From positions 1 through 64,000 of the forward strand of contig NZ_JAABNN010000012.1 in assembly GCF_009928415.1 (NCBI RefSeq): a stretch of 64,000 nt of DNA, read 5' to 3'. The stretch comes from Bacillus sp. USDA818B3_A (GTDB taxonomy: Bacteria > Bacillota > Bacilli > Bacillales > Cytobacillaceae). Position numbers and translations under genes: made by a program. Below the pieces are notes generated by a model. The model did no database searches, was not told where the DNA came from, and saw only the letters and a program-made list of their open reading frames with translations. This document shows, one piece after another, positions 53,564 to 62,169 of this stretch. Numbering within the stretch: the stretch's first letter is position 1; each line of letters starts with the position of its first letter.

Positions 53564-54796
53564 TTGAAAAACGAACTAATCGAAAGATTTACTTCCTATG
53601 TAAAAGTAGACACACAATCCAATGAAAACAGCGAAACATGCCCATCCACAGAAGGGCAGTGGACCTTGCTCCACATGCTCGAGGCAGAACTAAAACAGAT
53701 TGGCATGGAAGAAGTCACACTTGACGAAAACGGCTACCTCATGGCCACCCTGCCTGCCAACACCGACAAAGAAGCCCCAGTCATCGGTTTCCTTGCCCAC
53801 GTTGACACCGCAACCGACTTCACCGGCAAAAACGTCAACCCGCAAATCACTGAAAACTATGACGGCGGTGAAATCATCTTAAACGAGTCCCTTAAAGTGA
53901 TCTTGTCACCAAAAGACTTCCCAAGCCTGCCAGAATACACAGGGCACACCTTAATCACAACAGACGGCACCACACTGCTTGGCGCTGACAACAAAGCAGG
54001 CGTCACCGAGATCATGACCGCAATGGCCTACCTGATTCAGCACCCAGAAATCAAACACGGTAAGGTCCGCATTGCGTTCACGCCAGATGAAGAAATCGGC
54101 AGAGGCCCGCATAAGTTTGACGTTGCGGCCTTCCATGCGAAATATGCCTACACCGTTGATGGCGGCCCACTTGGAGAATTAGAATTCGAAAGCTTTAACG
54201 CCGCAGCGGCCAAAATCACCATCAAAGGCAGCAACATTCATCCGGGTTCAGCCAAAGACAAAATGATCAACTCAATCAAAATCGGTATGGAACTCCAAAG
54301 CAAACTTCCGGCCCAAGAAGCACCGGAACACACGGAAGGATACGAAGGCTTTTATCATCTGCTGTCCTTCAATGGTGATGTCGAGCAAACCAATCTCCAC
54401 TATATCATCCGGGACCATGACCGGGAAAAATTCAATGACCGCAAGGCGGCCGTACAAGCAATTGTCAGCGAACTGCAAGCCAAATATGGCAGCGACAAAA
54501 TCCTGCTAGAATTGAATGATCAATACTATAACATGCGAGAAAAAATTGAACCAGTCATGGAAATCGTCGACATTGCTCACGAAGCCATGGTTAGCTTGGG
54601 AATTAAGCCGATCACCAAGCCAATCCGTGGCGGTACAGACGGCTCACAACTGTCATACATGGGTCTTCCGACACCAAACATTTTTACCGGTGGAGAAAAT
54701 TTCCATGGAAAATTTGAATTTATCTCCGTTGAAAATATGGTTAAAGCAACCGAAACCATCATTGAAATTATTAAACTAACCGAGCAAAAGGCATAA
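53564..54796 (+). CDS. pepT: Peptidase T (tripeptide aminopeptidase)
   Basis: 410 residues, standard PepT length; starts with TTG after AAAGGGAGTGCAGCCCAA. M20 metallopeptidase: [10 protein letters not shown] (His/Asp metal ligands, about 75-84), LLGADNKAG (about 137), [10 protein letters not shown] (about 170, catalytic Glu pair), the dimerisation domain with [16 protein letters not shown], and the C-terminal [20 protein letters not shown]. It removes the N-terminal residue of tripeptides in the cytosol. Codons are noticeably richer in C at third positions than in neighbouring genes. Confidence 0.96.
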   Translation: MKNELIERFTSYVKVDTQSNENSETCPSTEGQWTLLHMLEAELKQIGMEEVTLDENGYLMATLPANTDKEAPVIGFLAHVDTATDFTGKNVNPQITENYDGGEIILNESLKVILSPKDFPSLPEYTGHTLITTDGTTLLGADNKAGVTEIMTAMAYLIQHPEIKHGKVRIAFTPDEEIGRGPHKFDVAAFHAKYAYTVDGGPLGELEFESFNAAAAKITIKGSNIHPGSAKDKMINSIKIGMELQSKLPAQEAPEHTEGYEGFYHLLSFNGDVEQTNLHYIIRDHDREKFNDRKAAVQAIVSELQAKYGSDKILLELNDQYYNMREKIEPVMEIVDIAHEAMVSLGIKPITKPIRGGTDGSQLSYMGLPTPNIFTGGENFHGKFEFISVENMVKATETIIEIIKLTEQKA

Positions 54797-54802
54797 AAAT
54801 AG

Positions 54803-54833
54803 AAAAAGCTAACCCCCGTGGTTAGCTTTTTTT
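54803..54833. terminator. Terminator between pepT and the phosphotransferase gene
   Basis: Stem AAAAAGCTAACC / GGTTAGCTTTTT, T7 tail, between convergent genes. Confidence 0.92.
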
Positions 54834-54836
54834 ACC

Positions 54837-55775
54837 TTAACAAAGTGCCTCTGCACATTCCTTCAGACTTAAAATTGTTTCCTTCAGCTGCCTCTCCAGT
54901 TGTTCCTCCGGCCATCTCCGGTCACTTGCTCTAAGGTCCTTCTTAATCAGCCCAATCATCCAAATAGAAAAGACAGCTGAAAATAAATGATACTCCCTTA
55001 AAAACAAGCCCCTGTCTATTTCGAATGCCACTTGTTCCACATAGGCCTTCAGCATTTGCTGCCGAAGCCTTACTGTTACCTTTTTAGGAAAAAGAGGATG
55101 GGACATATCAATCAAATGGTACAAATCCCAATATGGCACATTGTAATGGGTATGTTCCCAGTCCAAAATCTTCAACTTATTGCCAACGAGAGCAAAGTTA
55201 CCTACATGTAAATCTCCGTGCGACAATACCAAGCGGTTAGAAAATTGGTGATCCTTTAGAAATCCATACACCCGTTCAACGGTTTCCCTTTCTATATCCA
55301 AACAGGGCAACTTTTCGAAAAATTCATCCCTCAAACTGTTGACTTCAGCGACAATCTCACTGATTTGCGGCTTTAATCCTGTTGTCGGTACACCTCGATA
55401 TTCTTCAATCGGCAGCGAATGCCACCAGGACATCATTTTAATCACTTCTAAAGCACTAGCTTCATTAAACCCATGGGTCAGTGGTCCAAGGTCCTCTACT
55501 ATCATCCAATTCAATTCAGGATTTTCACTTATTTTGCAGGAAATAATCTTGGGGTATATTGCAGGGAACTGCGGGAGAATATGTTCGTTGACCCATACTT
55601 CTTTACCTAATTGTTCATTGTTGGTTAATGGTTTAAAAATAAAGCTTTTTGAGGGTGAAAGAAAAAAACGTTCAACATATCGTCCATTCATGCCTTTATA
55701 CAAAATTTCTCTCTTTTGAATTAATGCATCATTAAGGATACCGCTATCAAGAACAATATTAGCAGGCAGCTCCAT
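54837..55775 (-). CDS. Aminoglycoside phosphotransferase-fold kinase
   Basis: 312 residues with the APH/choline kinase fold. Brenner motif LSHGDLHVGNFALV (about 189-202) and the metal-binding ILDWEHTHYNVPYWDLYHLID (about 208-228) are intact, as is the N-lobe Lys in KSFIFKPL. Substrate is unknown; relatives act on aminoglycosides, choline, sugars or spore coat components. No resistance function can be claimed. Confidence 0.78.
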   Translation of the reverse strand: MELPANIVLDSGILNDALIQKREILYKGMNGRYVERFFLSPSKSFIFKPLTNNEQLGKEVWVNEHILPQFPAIYPKIISCKISENPELNWMIVEDLGPLTHGFNEASALEVIKMMSWWHSLPIEEYRGVPTTGLKPQISEIVAEVNSLRDEFFEKLPCLDIERETVERVYGFLKDHQFSNRLVLSHGDLHVGNFALVGNKLKILDWEHTHYNVPYWDLYHLIDMSHPLFPKKVTVRLRQQMLKAYVEQVAFEIDRGLFLREYHLFSAVFSIWMIGLIKKDLRASDRRWPEEQLERQLKETILSLKECAEALC

Positions 55776-55940
55776 CAGCCCACCACCTATCCATATTAAT
55801 CAGCCTACTACTTTCCTAGTCAAAAAGACCTTATCTAATATGTATGAGATGTTCACGAGTTTATATCTAATCCATTTACATATTTATCTACATTTTGCAA
55901 AGAATAACTATGGTTCATTTTTTAAAGGAGGTTAGCTTAA

Positions 55941-56066
55941 GTGGAAGAGAATACTACACACGAATTTGTTGAAAAACTCCATGAAAGACAAGAAAAAGAT
56001 AAGGACAATAAGGAACGCCAAAGCAAGGGTCACCAAAGTCAAGTATTACCGAATAAACAGCATTAA
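55941..56066 (+). CDS. Small hydrophilic protein, DUF4023-like
   Basis: 41 residues from GTG 55941, nine bases after AAAGGAGG. The sequence EFVEKLHERQEKDKDNKERQ and the C-terminal VLPNKQH match the short DUF4023 pattern as I remember it. Highly charged, no hydrophobic core, so probably a peptide binding something else, perhaps in spores. A terminator directly follows, supporting an independent gene. Confidence 0.65.
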   Translation: MEENTTHEFVEKLHERQEKDKDNKERQSKGHQSQVLPNKQH

Positions 56067-56071
56067 ACAGA

Positions 56072-56113
56072 AGGAGCCCCACAAGCGCTATATGTTTGGG
56101 GCTCCACTTTTTA
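56072..56113. terminator. Terminator between the DUF4023-like gene and parR
   Basis: Stem GGAGCCCCA / TGGGGCTCC with a 15-base loop and ACTTTTT tail; it overlaps the parR-like stop codon on the other strand. Confidence 0.85.
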
Positions 56114-56716
56114 TTTATTCATATTAGCTAAAAACCCGCCAAGCAGGTCATCCGCATCAAGTTCTTCTTCCTTCACTTCTTCTTCAGGCAGATCTTTTTT
56201 CTTGGCCGTTTCCCAATTAAATGAATCTAAATCATCATCCAAGTCATCTAAACCTGCCGCTAGCTCCTCCAAAGAATCAGTTTGAATCGGTAAATCCGTG
56301 CGGCTATCAGGTACCTGCAGAGGAACAGACGACAGTTCTTCCTGAAGGTATAATGCCTCGTCAATATCCAATGAATTGCTATTTAACGAAGCAAGTAAAG
56401 AAGTGGCTCTAACAGGATTCGAAATCAACTGATGAAGAATACTTCCCAGCATGGCCTCTGAGTGTTCATGCTTTAACCAATCGCGCTGTGCCTTTGTTAA
56501 CTTCTTAGGGAGGGGAATGGTAATCGTTTCTTTTTCACGGGAAAACGATTGACTTACCCCTTGGATGACAAATTCAGCAATGGTGCTGGAGAAATTTCTC
56601 CGCTCTGTCTCTTTTAACCTTTGCAGATGTTTCACAATATGGTCAGGCGTATCAGAAGGGATGCGAAAAGAGATCGCTTGGCCTCGCTTGATATCATTTG
56701 AAGAAGATTTTTTCAT
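56111..56716 (-). CDS. ParR-like DNA-binding adaptor of a ParM system
   Basis: 201 residues. The N-terminal 55 residues (GQAISFRIPSDTPDHIVKHL, then ETERRNFSSTIAEFVIQGV) read as a ribbon-helix-helix: a short beta strand ISFRI followed by two helices. The C-terminal half is very acidic (LDDLDDDLDSF, EEEVKEEELDADDLLGGF), a plausible tail to contact the filament, as in ParR. It starts 8 bases after the ParM-like gene, the classical parM-parR order. I recognise no closer family; assignment rests on context and fold. Confidence 0.68.
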   Translation of the reverse strand: MKKSSSNDIKRGQAISFRIPSDTPDHIVKHLQRLKETERRNFSSTIAEFVIQGVSQSFSREKETITIPLPKKLTKAQRDWLKHEHSEAMLGSILHQLISNPVRATSLLASLNSNSLDIDEALYLQEELSSVPLQVPDSRTDLPIQTDSLEELAAGLDDLDDDLDSFNWETAKKKDLPEEEVKEEELDADDLLGGFLANMNK

Positions 56717-56724
56717 ACGATCAC

Positions 56725-57882
56725 CTAGTTCGCTTTAATTGGTTCTTTAGGCTTCTCCGTTTTTCTCACAAAATCCATGATGAGTTTATAGTAAGCATTG
56801 GCCATCATCCAGATGCTTTCTTTTTCATCCTCAAAGAATTCAATGTTATAACCATCTAAATTATTATTTAAAGTTTTTAGATAATCTTTTAAAACATGGG
56901 ATCCGCCGCCAACAAAATAGCAGATTTCAGTTTGTGAGTTCTTTTGCCAAACATTGCGCAGCAAACGATATTGCTTTTTAGCTAAATCAAGCAAAATACG
57001 GTCTGTAATATCATGGACGCTTGTCCGGCTTCCCTTAACCATAATATGGTTGCGGTCATTTTTTCTAGTGATTATTTCAACCACATCACGGCGGCTGTCT
57101 AATTCCACACCGTGCTTTTTGCGAATTTCTTCACGAATGGCTTCTAATGATTCTGAAACCCCAAGGTTAAAGCCTTGCGCTTTATCATCATCAACATTGC
57201 GGTTTTTAATCACAGCGATATCGGTTGATAAACCGCCAATATCCTGAATGAGGATTCGCTTATCAATTAAATCCTTATTAATGATTTTTAGACTATTGTC
57301 CATGACTAAGTTAATAAAAGCGGCAAAGCCTTCCGGATAAACTTTTACTTCATTAAATTTCAAATTAATCTTTAAACCTTGGTATTTTGGCGTTACTAAA
57401 AATTCAACCTGATGGACATTGCCGATTAATCTTGAACGATAGCCCGCATCCTTACCTTCCTTCACTTCACGAAGAGGAAGTCCAGTTCCTAATGTGTAAG
57501 TAGCTTCAATTACATTCTTAGCTTTTGGAAAACCATCTTGTTTTACTGCATCCAATGCTAATGTTGCAAAAAGCATGATTAGTGTTTGGTCTTCTTCAGA
57601 CTTGCTGCTTCCTGGGTCCAATTCAGTAGCATTATCCGTCTTTGTTGCTAGATTACCTACACGGTAAATGGCATTGTTATCTTTTAGGGCAGGGGAGTGA
57701 ACTTTGATATGAATACCATCCAGCGGGTTTTTATTATCAAGCTCTTCAATCCCAATGACAGGGCGATCCTCTGTATCACGGGCGATTATATTAGGTATAT
57801 TCAATTGGTACTCTAATTCTCCGAAAATAGCCTTAATTGAATCATTTCCAACATCAATTGCTGCAACTCTAGACTTAGTCAT
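56725..57882 (-). CDS. ParM/StbA-like actin-fold ATPase
   Basis: 385 residues, actin superfamily. Phosphate-1 motif AAIDVGNDSIKAIFG (7-21), phosphate-2 motif IQDIGGLSTDIAVI (212-225) and adenosine motif YFVGGGSHVLKDYL (322-335) are all intact; the DIGG aspartate and glycines needed for catalysis are present. Related proteins polymerise to push plasmid copies apart (ParM, AlfA, Alp7A). The upstream repeat clusters would be its parC centromere. MreB and FtsA are excluded by length and by the lack of their specific insertions. Nothing else plasmid-like (rep, mob) is in the window. Confidence 0.8.
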   Translation of the reverse strand: MTKSRVAAIDVGNDSIKAIFGELEYQLNIPNIIARDTEDRPVIGIEELDNKNPLDGIHIKVHSPALKDNNAIYRVGNLATKTDNATELDPGSSKSEEDQTLIMLFATLALDAVKQDGFPKAKNVIEATYTLGTGLPLREVKEGKDAGYRSRLIGNVHQVEFLVTPKYQGLKINLKFNEVKVYPEGFAAFINLVMDNSLKIINKDLIDKRILIQDIGGLSTDIAVIKNRNVDDDKAQGFNLGVSESLEAIREEIRKKHGVELDSRRDVVEIITRKNDRNHIMVKGSRTSVHDITDRILLDLAKKQYRLLRNVWQKNSQTEICYFVGGGSHVLKDYLKTLNNNLDGYNIEFFEDEKESIWMMANAYYKLIMDFVRKTEKPKEPIKAN

Positions 57883-57989
57883 TTATATCATTCCCTTTCA
57901 TATTTAAGAGTTTTATGTATTAAATCTCTGTAACTATAAGGCTATATCAAATTGATAGATTCTTCAATGGGACATTTAGAATAGAAATA

Positions 57990-58645
57990 AAAGTGTAAAA
58001 AAGTAAACACTTTGTAAACTTTTCCAATGTTGTACACAGTTGAGTAAACATGAATACACAAATTGTATACATCCTTTGGTTTCAACGTGTATACCCTTTT
58101 GTTTTCATGTAAACAGATACGTAAACAAATTGCAAACAAAATGTATACATGTATACGCTAGAAGTCTACTAATTCGTATACACGTAAACAACTTTGTCTA
58201 CTTGATTGTGTTCTTGTAAAAAATATTAGATCCGTTCAACACATAGTTACCTTTGTACCACTTGCATTCACTTCAAGCCACGATGTCCAGATTGCTTATT
58301 CTGGCACTTCACTGAATATTTTTTATAACAATGCTGATTCTTCATCAATTGACAAATATTTAAACGGACGTGATCTAGGTACTCACACCTGCCGTTGCTT
58401 CTCTTAATTCCCAACTACTAGTACTACATAAAAGGCAAGGGATTTATATAGGTAGAATCCTGCGCTGTTGATAAGATTGTTCCTTGAACCCAGCGAACTG
58501 AACAAGTTGACATGTAACTAGCAACCATTTTGTAATCATGTACACAATAATGTATACATGATTACAAATCCGTTTGCACCCCGTCATATTAACATGTATA
58601 CAGTGTTGTTTACAAGAAAACAAATATGTATACATGTAAACATAT
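57990..58645. repeat. Candidate parC: two clusters of GTATAC/GTAAAC sites upstream of parM
   Basis: Left cluster (58003-58189): GTAAAC at 58003, 58014, 58044, 58109, 58121 and 58184; GTATAC at 58065, 58089, 58143, 58151 and 58176; GTACAC at 58032; GCAAAC at 58132. Spacings are often 11-12 or 20-21. Right cluster (58540-58641): GTACAC 58540; GTATAC 58552, 58596 and 58628; GTTTAC 58608; GTAAAC 58636. The fullest form is ATGTATACATGT, a palindrome. The clusters flank about 350 bases without sites. Reading frames here are shadows. Confidence 0.72.
58205..58500. other. Site-free spacer between the two clusters
   Basis: About 300 bases of different composition from its flanks. On the plus strand an open stretch (about 58215-58407) reads ...VTFVPLAFTSSHDVQIAYSG... 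and ends at TAA, but it has no start codon or ribosome binding site. It may be a remnant of a gene or simply part of the partition site. No gene can be supported. Confidence 0.35.
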
Positions 58646-58799
58646 TATTTTTTAATGGAAAATCCCCAATGAAATAACCCTCCCTTACTAAGGATTAGGC
58701 ATGATACTTCTGTCATAAAATGGAGAGAAAATTGTCGTAACAGCAGAATCATGCTTTAAAATGGTAAGGTATGATTATAATAGTGCAAATAGGAGTTAT

Positions 58800-58812
58800 G
58801 GTGACAGGCACC
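58800..58812. repeat. Isolated REP-like 13-mer
   Basis: GGTGACAGGCACC, identical to the 5-7 kb copies, in the leader of the rluF gene. No inverted partner is nearby. Confidence 0.7.
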
Positions 58813-58876
58813 TAAACCCCTTGAAAAGGGCTGGGAATTTAGGTTATTCTTTTATCAGACAATTCCACTGAAGGTT

Positions 58877-59593
58877 GTGGTTAACATTAGGATTAATAAG
58901 TTTATTAGTGAATCAGGTAAGAGCTCCAGAAGAGGAGCAGATAAGTTAATTAGTGAGGGCAGGGTCACGATTAATGGGAAAACTGCTGAGATGGGCAGCC
59001 AGGTAGAGTCGGGTGATGAGGTTCGGGTTGATGGAAGTCTCATTAAGGTAAAGAAAGACTATGTCTATATTGCCTTAAATAAGCCTGTGGGCATTACTTG
59101 CACCACGGAAAAACATATAAAAGGGAATATTGTTGATTTTGTTAATCATCCTCAAAGGATTTTCCATATTGGCCGGCTAGATAAAGACTCAGATGGGCTG
59201 ATCCTCCTTACAAATGACGGGGATATTGTAAATGAAATCCTCCGGGCAGAAAATAAACACGAAAAAGAATATATTGTCACTGTGAACAAGCCAATTACAG
59301 CTGAATTCGTTAAGAAAATGGCTGCTGGAGTGGAAATTCTAGATACCAAGACCCTCCCCTGCAAAGTTACACAGGTGTCGAAATATGTCTTCAAAATTAT
59401 TTTAACCCAAGGTCTCAACCGGCAAATCCGCCGCATGTGTGCAGCCTTAGGCTATGAGGTGGCCAAGCTGCAGCGGACAAGGATTATGAATATCCATCTT
59501 GGCAATATGCCCATTGGCCAGTGGCGGGATTTAACCAAGAAGGAAAAAGAGCAATTATTTGAAGATCTTAACTACCAGCCAAGGGAATGGTAA
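58877..59593 (+). CDS. rluF: 23S rRNA pseudouridine synthase, RluF type
   Basis: 238 residues. An N-terminal S4 RNA-binding domain ([22 protein letters not shown], about 4-25) and the RsuA/RluB/E/F catalytic domain: the motif [18 protein letters not shown] (about 99-116) with the catalytic Asp in RLDKDSDG, and [20 protein letters not shown] (about 176-195), typical of RluF (U2604). The start GTG 58877 has only a weak AAGG ahead of it. It is the first gene right of the partition module. Confidence 0.88.
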   Translation: MVNIRINKFISESGKSSRRGADKLISEGRVTINGKTAEMGSQVESGDEVRVDGSLIKVKKDYVYIALNKPVGITCTTEKHIKGNIVDFVNHPQRIFHIGRLDKDSDGLILLTNDGDIVNEILRAENKHEKEYIVTVNKPITAEFVKKMAAGVEILDTKTLPCKVTQVSKYVFKIILTQGLNRQIRRMCAALGYEVAKLQRTRIMNIHLGNMPIGQWRDLTKKEKEQLFEDLNYQPREW

Positions 59594-59601
59594 CACAACA
59601 C

Positions 59602-59650
59602 GAAATAAGGGATGAACCGATAATCATAATTGCGGTTCCTCCCTTATTTC
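59602..59650. terminator. Terminator between rluF and the sigma-54 regulator
   Basis: Long interrupted stem GAAATAAGGGA-GAACCG / CGGTTC-CCCTTATTTC, between convergent genes. Confidence 0.8.
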
Positions 59651-61043
59651 AGTCAACTCCTTGAAGAACACTCTCCATCTTCTTCAACTTCCGATAAATA
59701 ACCGACCGGTCGATACCTAATTTCTTCGCCGCTTCCGTCGCATTTCCATTAAACTTTTCAAGAACATGCTTAATATACCTGCCCTCAACAATAGAGGTAA
59801 AATCTTTTAAAGTAGATTGTTTGTCCATATTGCTTTTTATAAAATGATCAATCGCAAACCAATCTGTCACCATATCCTCAGAAGAATGCTTGATGTTTTG
59901 CTGCTCGGTAACCACCAGCCGCTCAACATAGTTCCTTAATTCCCTGGCATTTCCGGGCCAATCCGATTTTAGCATCTTTTGAAACTCATCCGCTCCCAGC
60001 ACCAGCTTTTCCCGGTACTTTTCATTAAACTCTGCCAGGAAAAAGGAGATTAACCCCACAACGTCCAATTTGCGGTTCCTTAGTGGAGGAATATGAATGG
60101 GTATGACATTTATTCGATAATATAGATCCTCACGGAACAATCCCTTCTTTACCATCTTCCATATGTCCCGGTTAGTAGCAGCAATAATCCGGCAATTAAT
60201 CTGTACATTCCGTACACCGCCGACTCGTCTCACTTCATTATTATCAATAACCCTCAACAATTTTGCTTGCATTTCCAAAGGCATTTCAGCAATTTCATCT
60301 AAAAACAGAATCCCGTCATTGGCCATCTCAATAATGCCTTGCTTTTCTTCTGAGGCACCTGCGAAGGCCCCTTTCTCATAGCCAAATAACTCTTGTTCAA
60401 ATAATGCCGGCGGAATGGCCGCACAATTAATCGTCACAAAAGGTCCCAGCACGCGGTCACTTTTACGGTGTAGATAGCGGGCAATGACCTCCTTACCCGT
60501 TCCTGACTCTCCGTAGATTAATACCTTGCTATCATAAGAGGCAATTTGATTGCAGACCTTTACAATTTGTTTCATGGCCAAGCTCTCAGCCACAAAATCA
60601 ATCTCGGATCCTTTGTCAATTTTATCTTCTTTACTTTTATTCTTTATATTTACTATATTAGGGTCGACATTGAACATAGGGAATTTTCCATTATATTCGT
60701 TGGATGTAGTTACAACCAGCTGCACCTCTCCGTCCTTTTGTAAGATTGGGATAGAGGTGGATTTGATATGAAACCCTCGGTTCGTATCAACCGTTCGCGA
60801 TACCCTTTGTTTGGTTTCAATGGCTTCCATTGTAATTGATCGTTTATAGTAACCTGCTTTTACTAAATCTTGAACATTCATTTTTAATAGTTCATCCAGC
60901 GAAATTCCAAGAGTCAGTGCAGTAAACTCATTTGATATAAGAATATTTCCCTTTCCATCCGTAACAAATAAAGTCGAAGGTAAATCGTTGATATCTTGAA
61001 CCTTCAGATTACTCTTTGATTTATCAATTGCTCTTTTCTTCAT
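59649..61043 (-). CDS. PAS-AAA+-Fis sigma-54-type transcription activator with altered GAFTGA loop
   Basis: 464 residues from ATG 61043 (AGGAGG eleven bases upstream; TTG 61052 is too close). PAS sensor about 20-115; AAA+ about 148-380 with Walker A GESGTGKE (178-185) and Walker B ILFLDEIAEMP (245-255); C-terminal Fis-like helix-turn-helix NATEAAKKLGIDRSVIYRKLKKM. The sigma-54 contact loop reads GAFAGA (225-230, codons at 60354-60371) instead of GAFTGA. It is the last minus-strand gene downstream of the FabK-like/transporter/CoA-transferase cluster, its probable target. Confidence 0.88.
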   Translation of the reverse strand: MKKRAIDKSKSNLKVQDINDLPSTLFVTDGKGNILISNEFTALTLGISLDELLKMNVQDLVKAGYYKRSITMEAIETKQRVSRTVDTNRGFHIKSTSIPILQKDGEVQLVVTTSNEYNGKFPMFNVDPNIVNIKNKSKEDKIDKGSEIDFVAESLAMKQIVKVCNQIASYDSKVLIYGESGTGKEVIARYLHRKSDRVLGPFVTINCAAIPPALFEQELFGYEKGAFAGASEEKQGIIEMANDGILFLDEIAEMPLEMQAKLLRVIDNNEVRRVGGVRNVQINCRIIAATNRDIWKMVKKGLFREDLYYRINVIPIHIPPLRNRKLDVVGLISFFLAEFNEKYREKLVLGADEFQKMLKSDWPGNARELRNYVERLVVTEQQNIKHSSEDMVTDWFAIDHFIKSNMDKQSTLKDFTSIVEGRYIKHVLEKFNGNATEAAKKLGIDRSVIYRKLKKMESVLQGVD

Positions 61044-61133
61044 TTCTATCAACGCCTCCTACTCACTTATCGCCTACATTATAACGAAAAAGCACTACCA
61101 AGACAGTGGATATATTATGACATTTCTAGAAAC

Positions 61134-61160
61134 CAAAAAACAGCGCCTACTAAGGCACTG
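61134..61160 (-). terminator. Terminator after the FabK-like gene
   Basis: CAGTGCCTTAGTAGGCGCTG then T6 on the minus strand; it separates the operon from the regulator gene. Confidence 0.75.
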
Positions 61161-61176
61161 TTATTAGCAGCTTCTA

Positions 61177-62142
61177 TTAAACTAGGACTAACTCTTTTTC
61201 TTCTTCCGCAACGGTTATTTTACCAAGTCTGTTTAATACTTCTTGAGCTTCTGCAAACATGCTGGTAATCATTTCTTCTACTGTTGTAATTTCATTCACT
61301 AAGCCGCAAATTTGTCCAGCCATTACAGAACCGCGGTCTGTGTCCCCTTCGAACACAGCTTTACGTAAAGAGCCTAAAGAAATCTTTTCTAATTCATCAC
61401 GAGAAGCATTTTGTTTTTCAAGCTCGAGAAATTCTGCAATCATGCTGTTTTTAATGCTGCGTACGGGACCGCCAAGGCTGCGGCCTGTAACAGTTGTACT
61501 TGTATCATCGGCATTTACAACGGCAAGTTTAAAGTTTTCATGTGTTGGACACTCCACTGTTGCTAAGAAACGAGTTCCTACCTGAACACCTTGAGCACCT
61601 AATGCAAAGGCTGCAGCAATTCCCCGTCCATCAGCGATACCACCCGCACCCACAACAGGGATTGAAACCGCACTAACTACTTGTGGCAATAAAGCCATCG
61701 TTGTTGTTTCACCAACATGTCCGCCTGCTTCTGTACCCTCAGCAACAATGGCATCTACACCTAATGCTTCCATCTTCTTGGCTATTTTTACAGAAGGAAC
61801 GACTGGAATGACTTTAATTCCATGTTCTTTAAAAATTGTCATGTAAGGAGCCGGAGTGCCTGCACCAGTCGTAACAATTCCTACACCTTCGTCAATGACT
61901 ACCTCAATTAATTCCGGGATATTTTTCATCATCAGCATTAAATTAACGGCAAATGGCTTGTTAGTGATTTCTTTCGTTTTTCTAATTTCCTCACGAAGAC
62001 GGTCCGCTGTAAGTCCGCCAGAACCGATAACGCCCAATCCACCGGCATTGGATACAGCACCAGCAAGTGGAGCCATTGCTATTTGTGCCATACCTCCTTG
62101 AAAAATTGGATACTTAATACCTAATAATTTTGTAATACTCAT
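61177..62142 (-). CDS. FabK / nitronate monooxygenase-family flavoprotein
   Basis: 321 residues from ATG 62142 (GGAGG nine bases upstream). FMN-binding TIM barrel: YPIFQGGMAQIA (about 12-23), VVTTGAG-type TTGAGTPAPYM, VAEGTEAGGHVGE (about 133-145), the phosphate loop GAGGIADGRGIAAAFALGAQGVQVGTRF and GSVMAGQICGLV. The detail is closest to FabK (enoyl-ACP reductase II), but nitronate monooxygenases share all these motifs. Position in an operon with a transporter and CoA-transferase argues against a housekeeping fatty-acid role. Probably reduces or oxidises a small acid derivative; unproven. Confidence 0.8.
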   Translation of the reverse strand: MSITKLLGIKYPIFQGGMAQIAMAPLAGAVSNAGGLGVIGSGGLTADRLREEIRKTKEITNKPFAVNLMLMMKNIPELIEVVIDEGVGIVTTGAGTPAPYMTIFKEHGIKVIPVVPSVKIAKKMEALGVDAIVAEGTEAGGHVGETTTMALLPQVVSAVSIPVVGAGGIADGRGIAAAFALGAQGVQVGTRFLATVECPTHENFKLAVVNADDTSTTVTGRSLGGPVRSIKNSMIAEFLELEKQNASRDELEKISLGSLRKAVFEGDTDRGSVMAGQICGLVNEITTVEEMITSMFAEAQEVLNRLGKITVAEEEKELVLV

Positions 62143-62169
62143 GTTCATCTTCCTCCAATATGATAAAAG

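Noticed and set aside
53031..53625. Three overlapping plus-strand ORFs encoding repetitive FYPRV/CLPHPRV-like peptides
   Set aside because: All three frames are open because the 82-base repeat lacks stop codons; no ribosome binding site, and the same peptide motifs recur in different frames.
54837..55775. Aminoglycoside resistance gene
   Set aside because: Only the general APH fold and Brenner motif are visible; the protein is not close to any known resistance enzyme that I recognise.
58205..58407. Small protein gene in the spacer between the GTATAC clusters
   Set aside because: Open frame of about 60 codons but no start codon or ribosome binding site; kept only as a possible remnant.
57942..58635. 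Short minus-strand ORFs upstream of parM
   Set aside because: Peptides are Tyr/Cys/His-rich low-complexity translations of the GTATAC repeats with no ribosome binding sites.
61177..62142. Housekeeping FabK assignment with gene symbol
   Set aside because: Motifs fit FabK, but nitronate monooxygenases share them and the operon context is not fatty acid synthesis, so the symbol was withheld.
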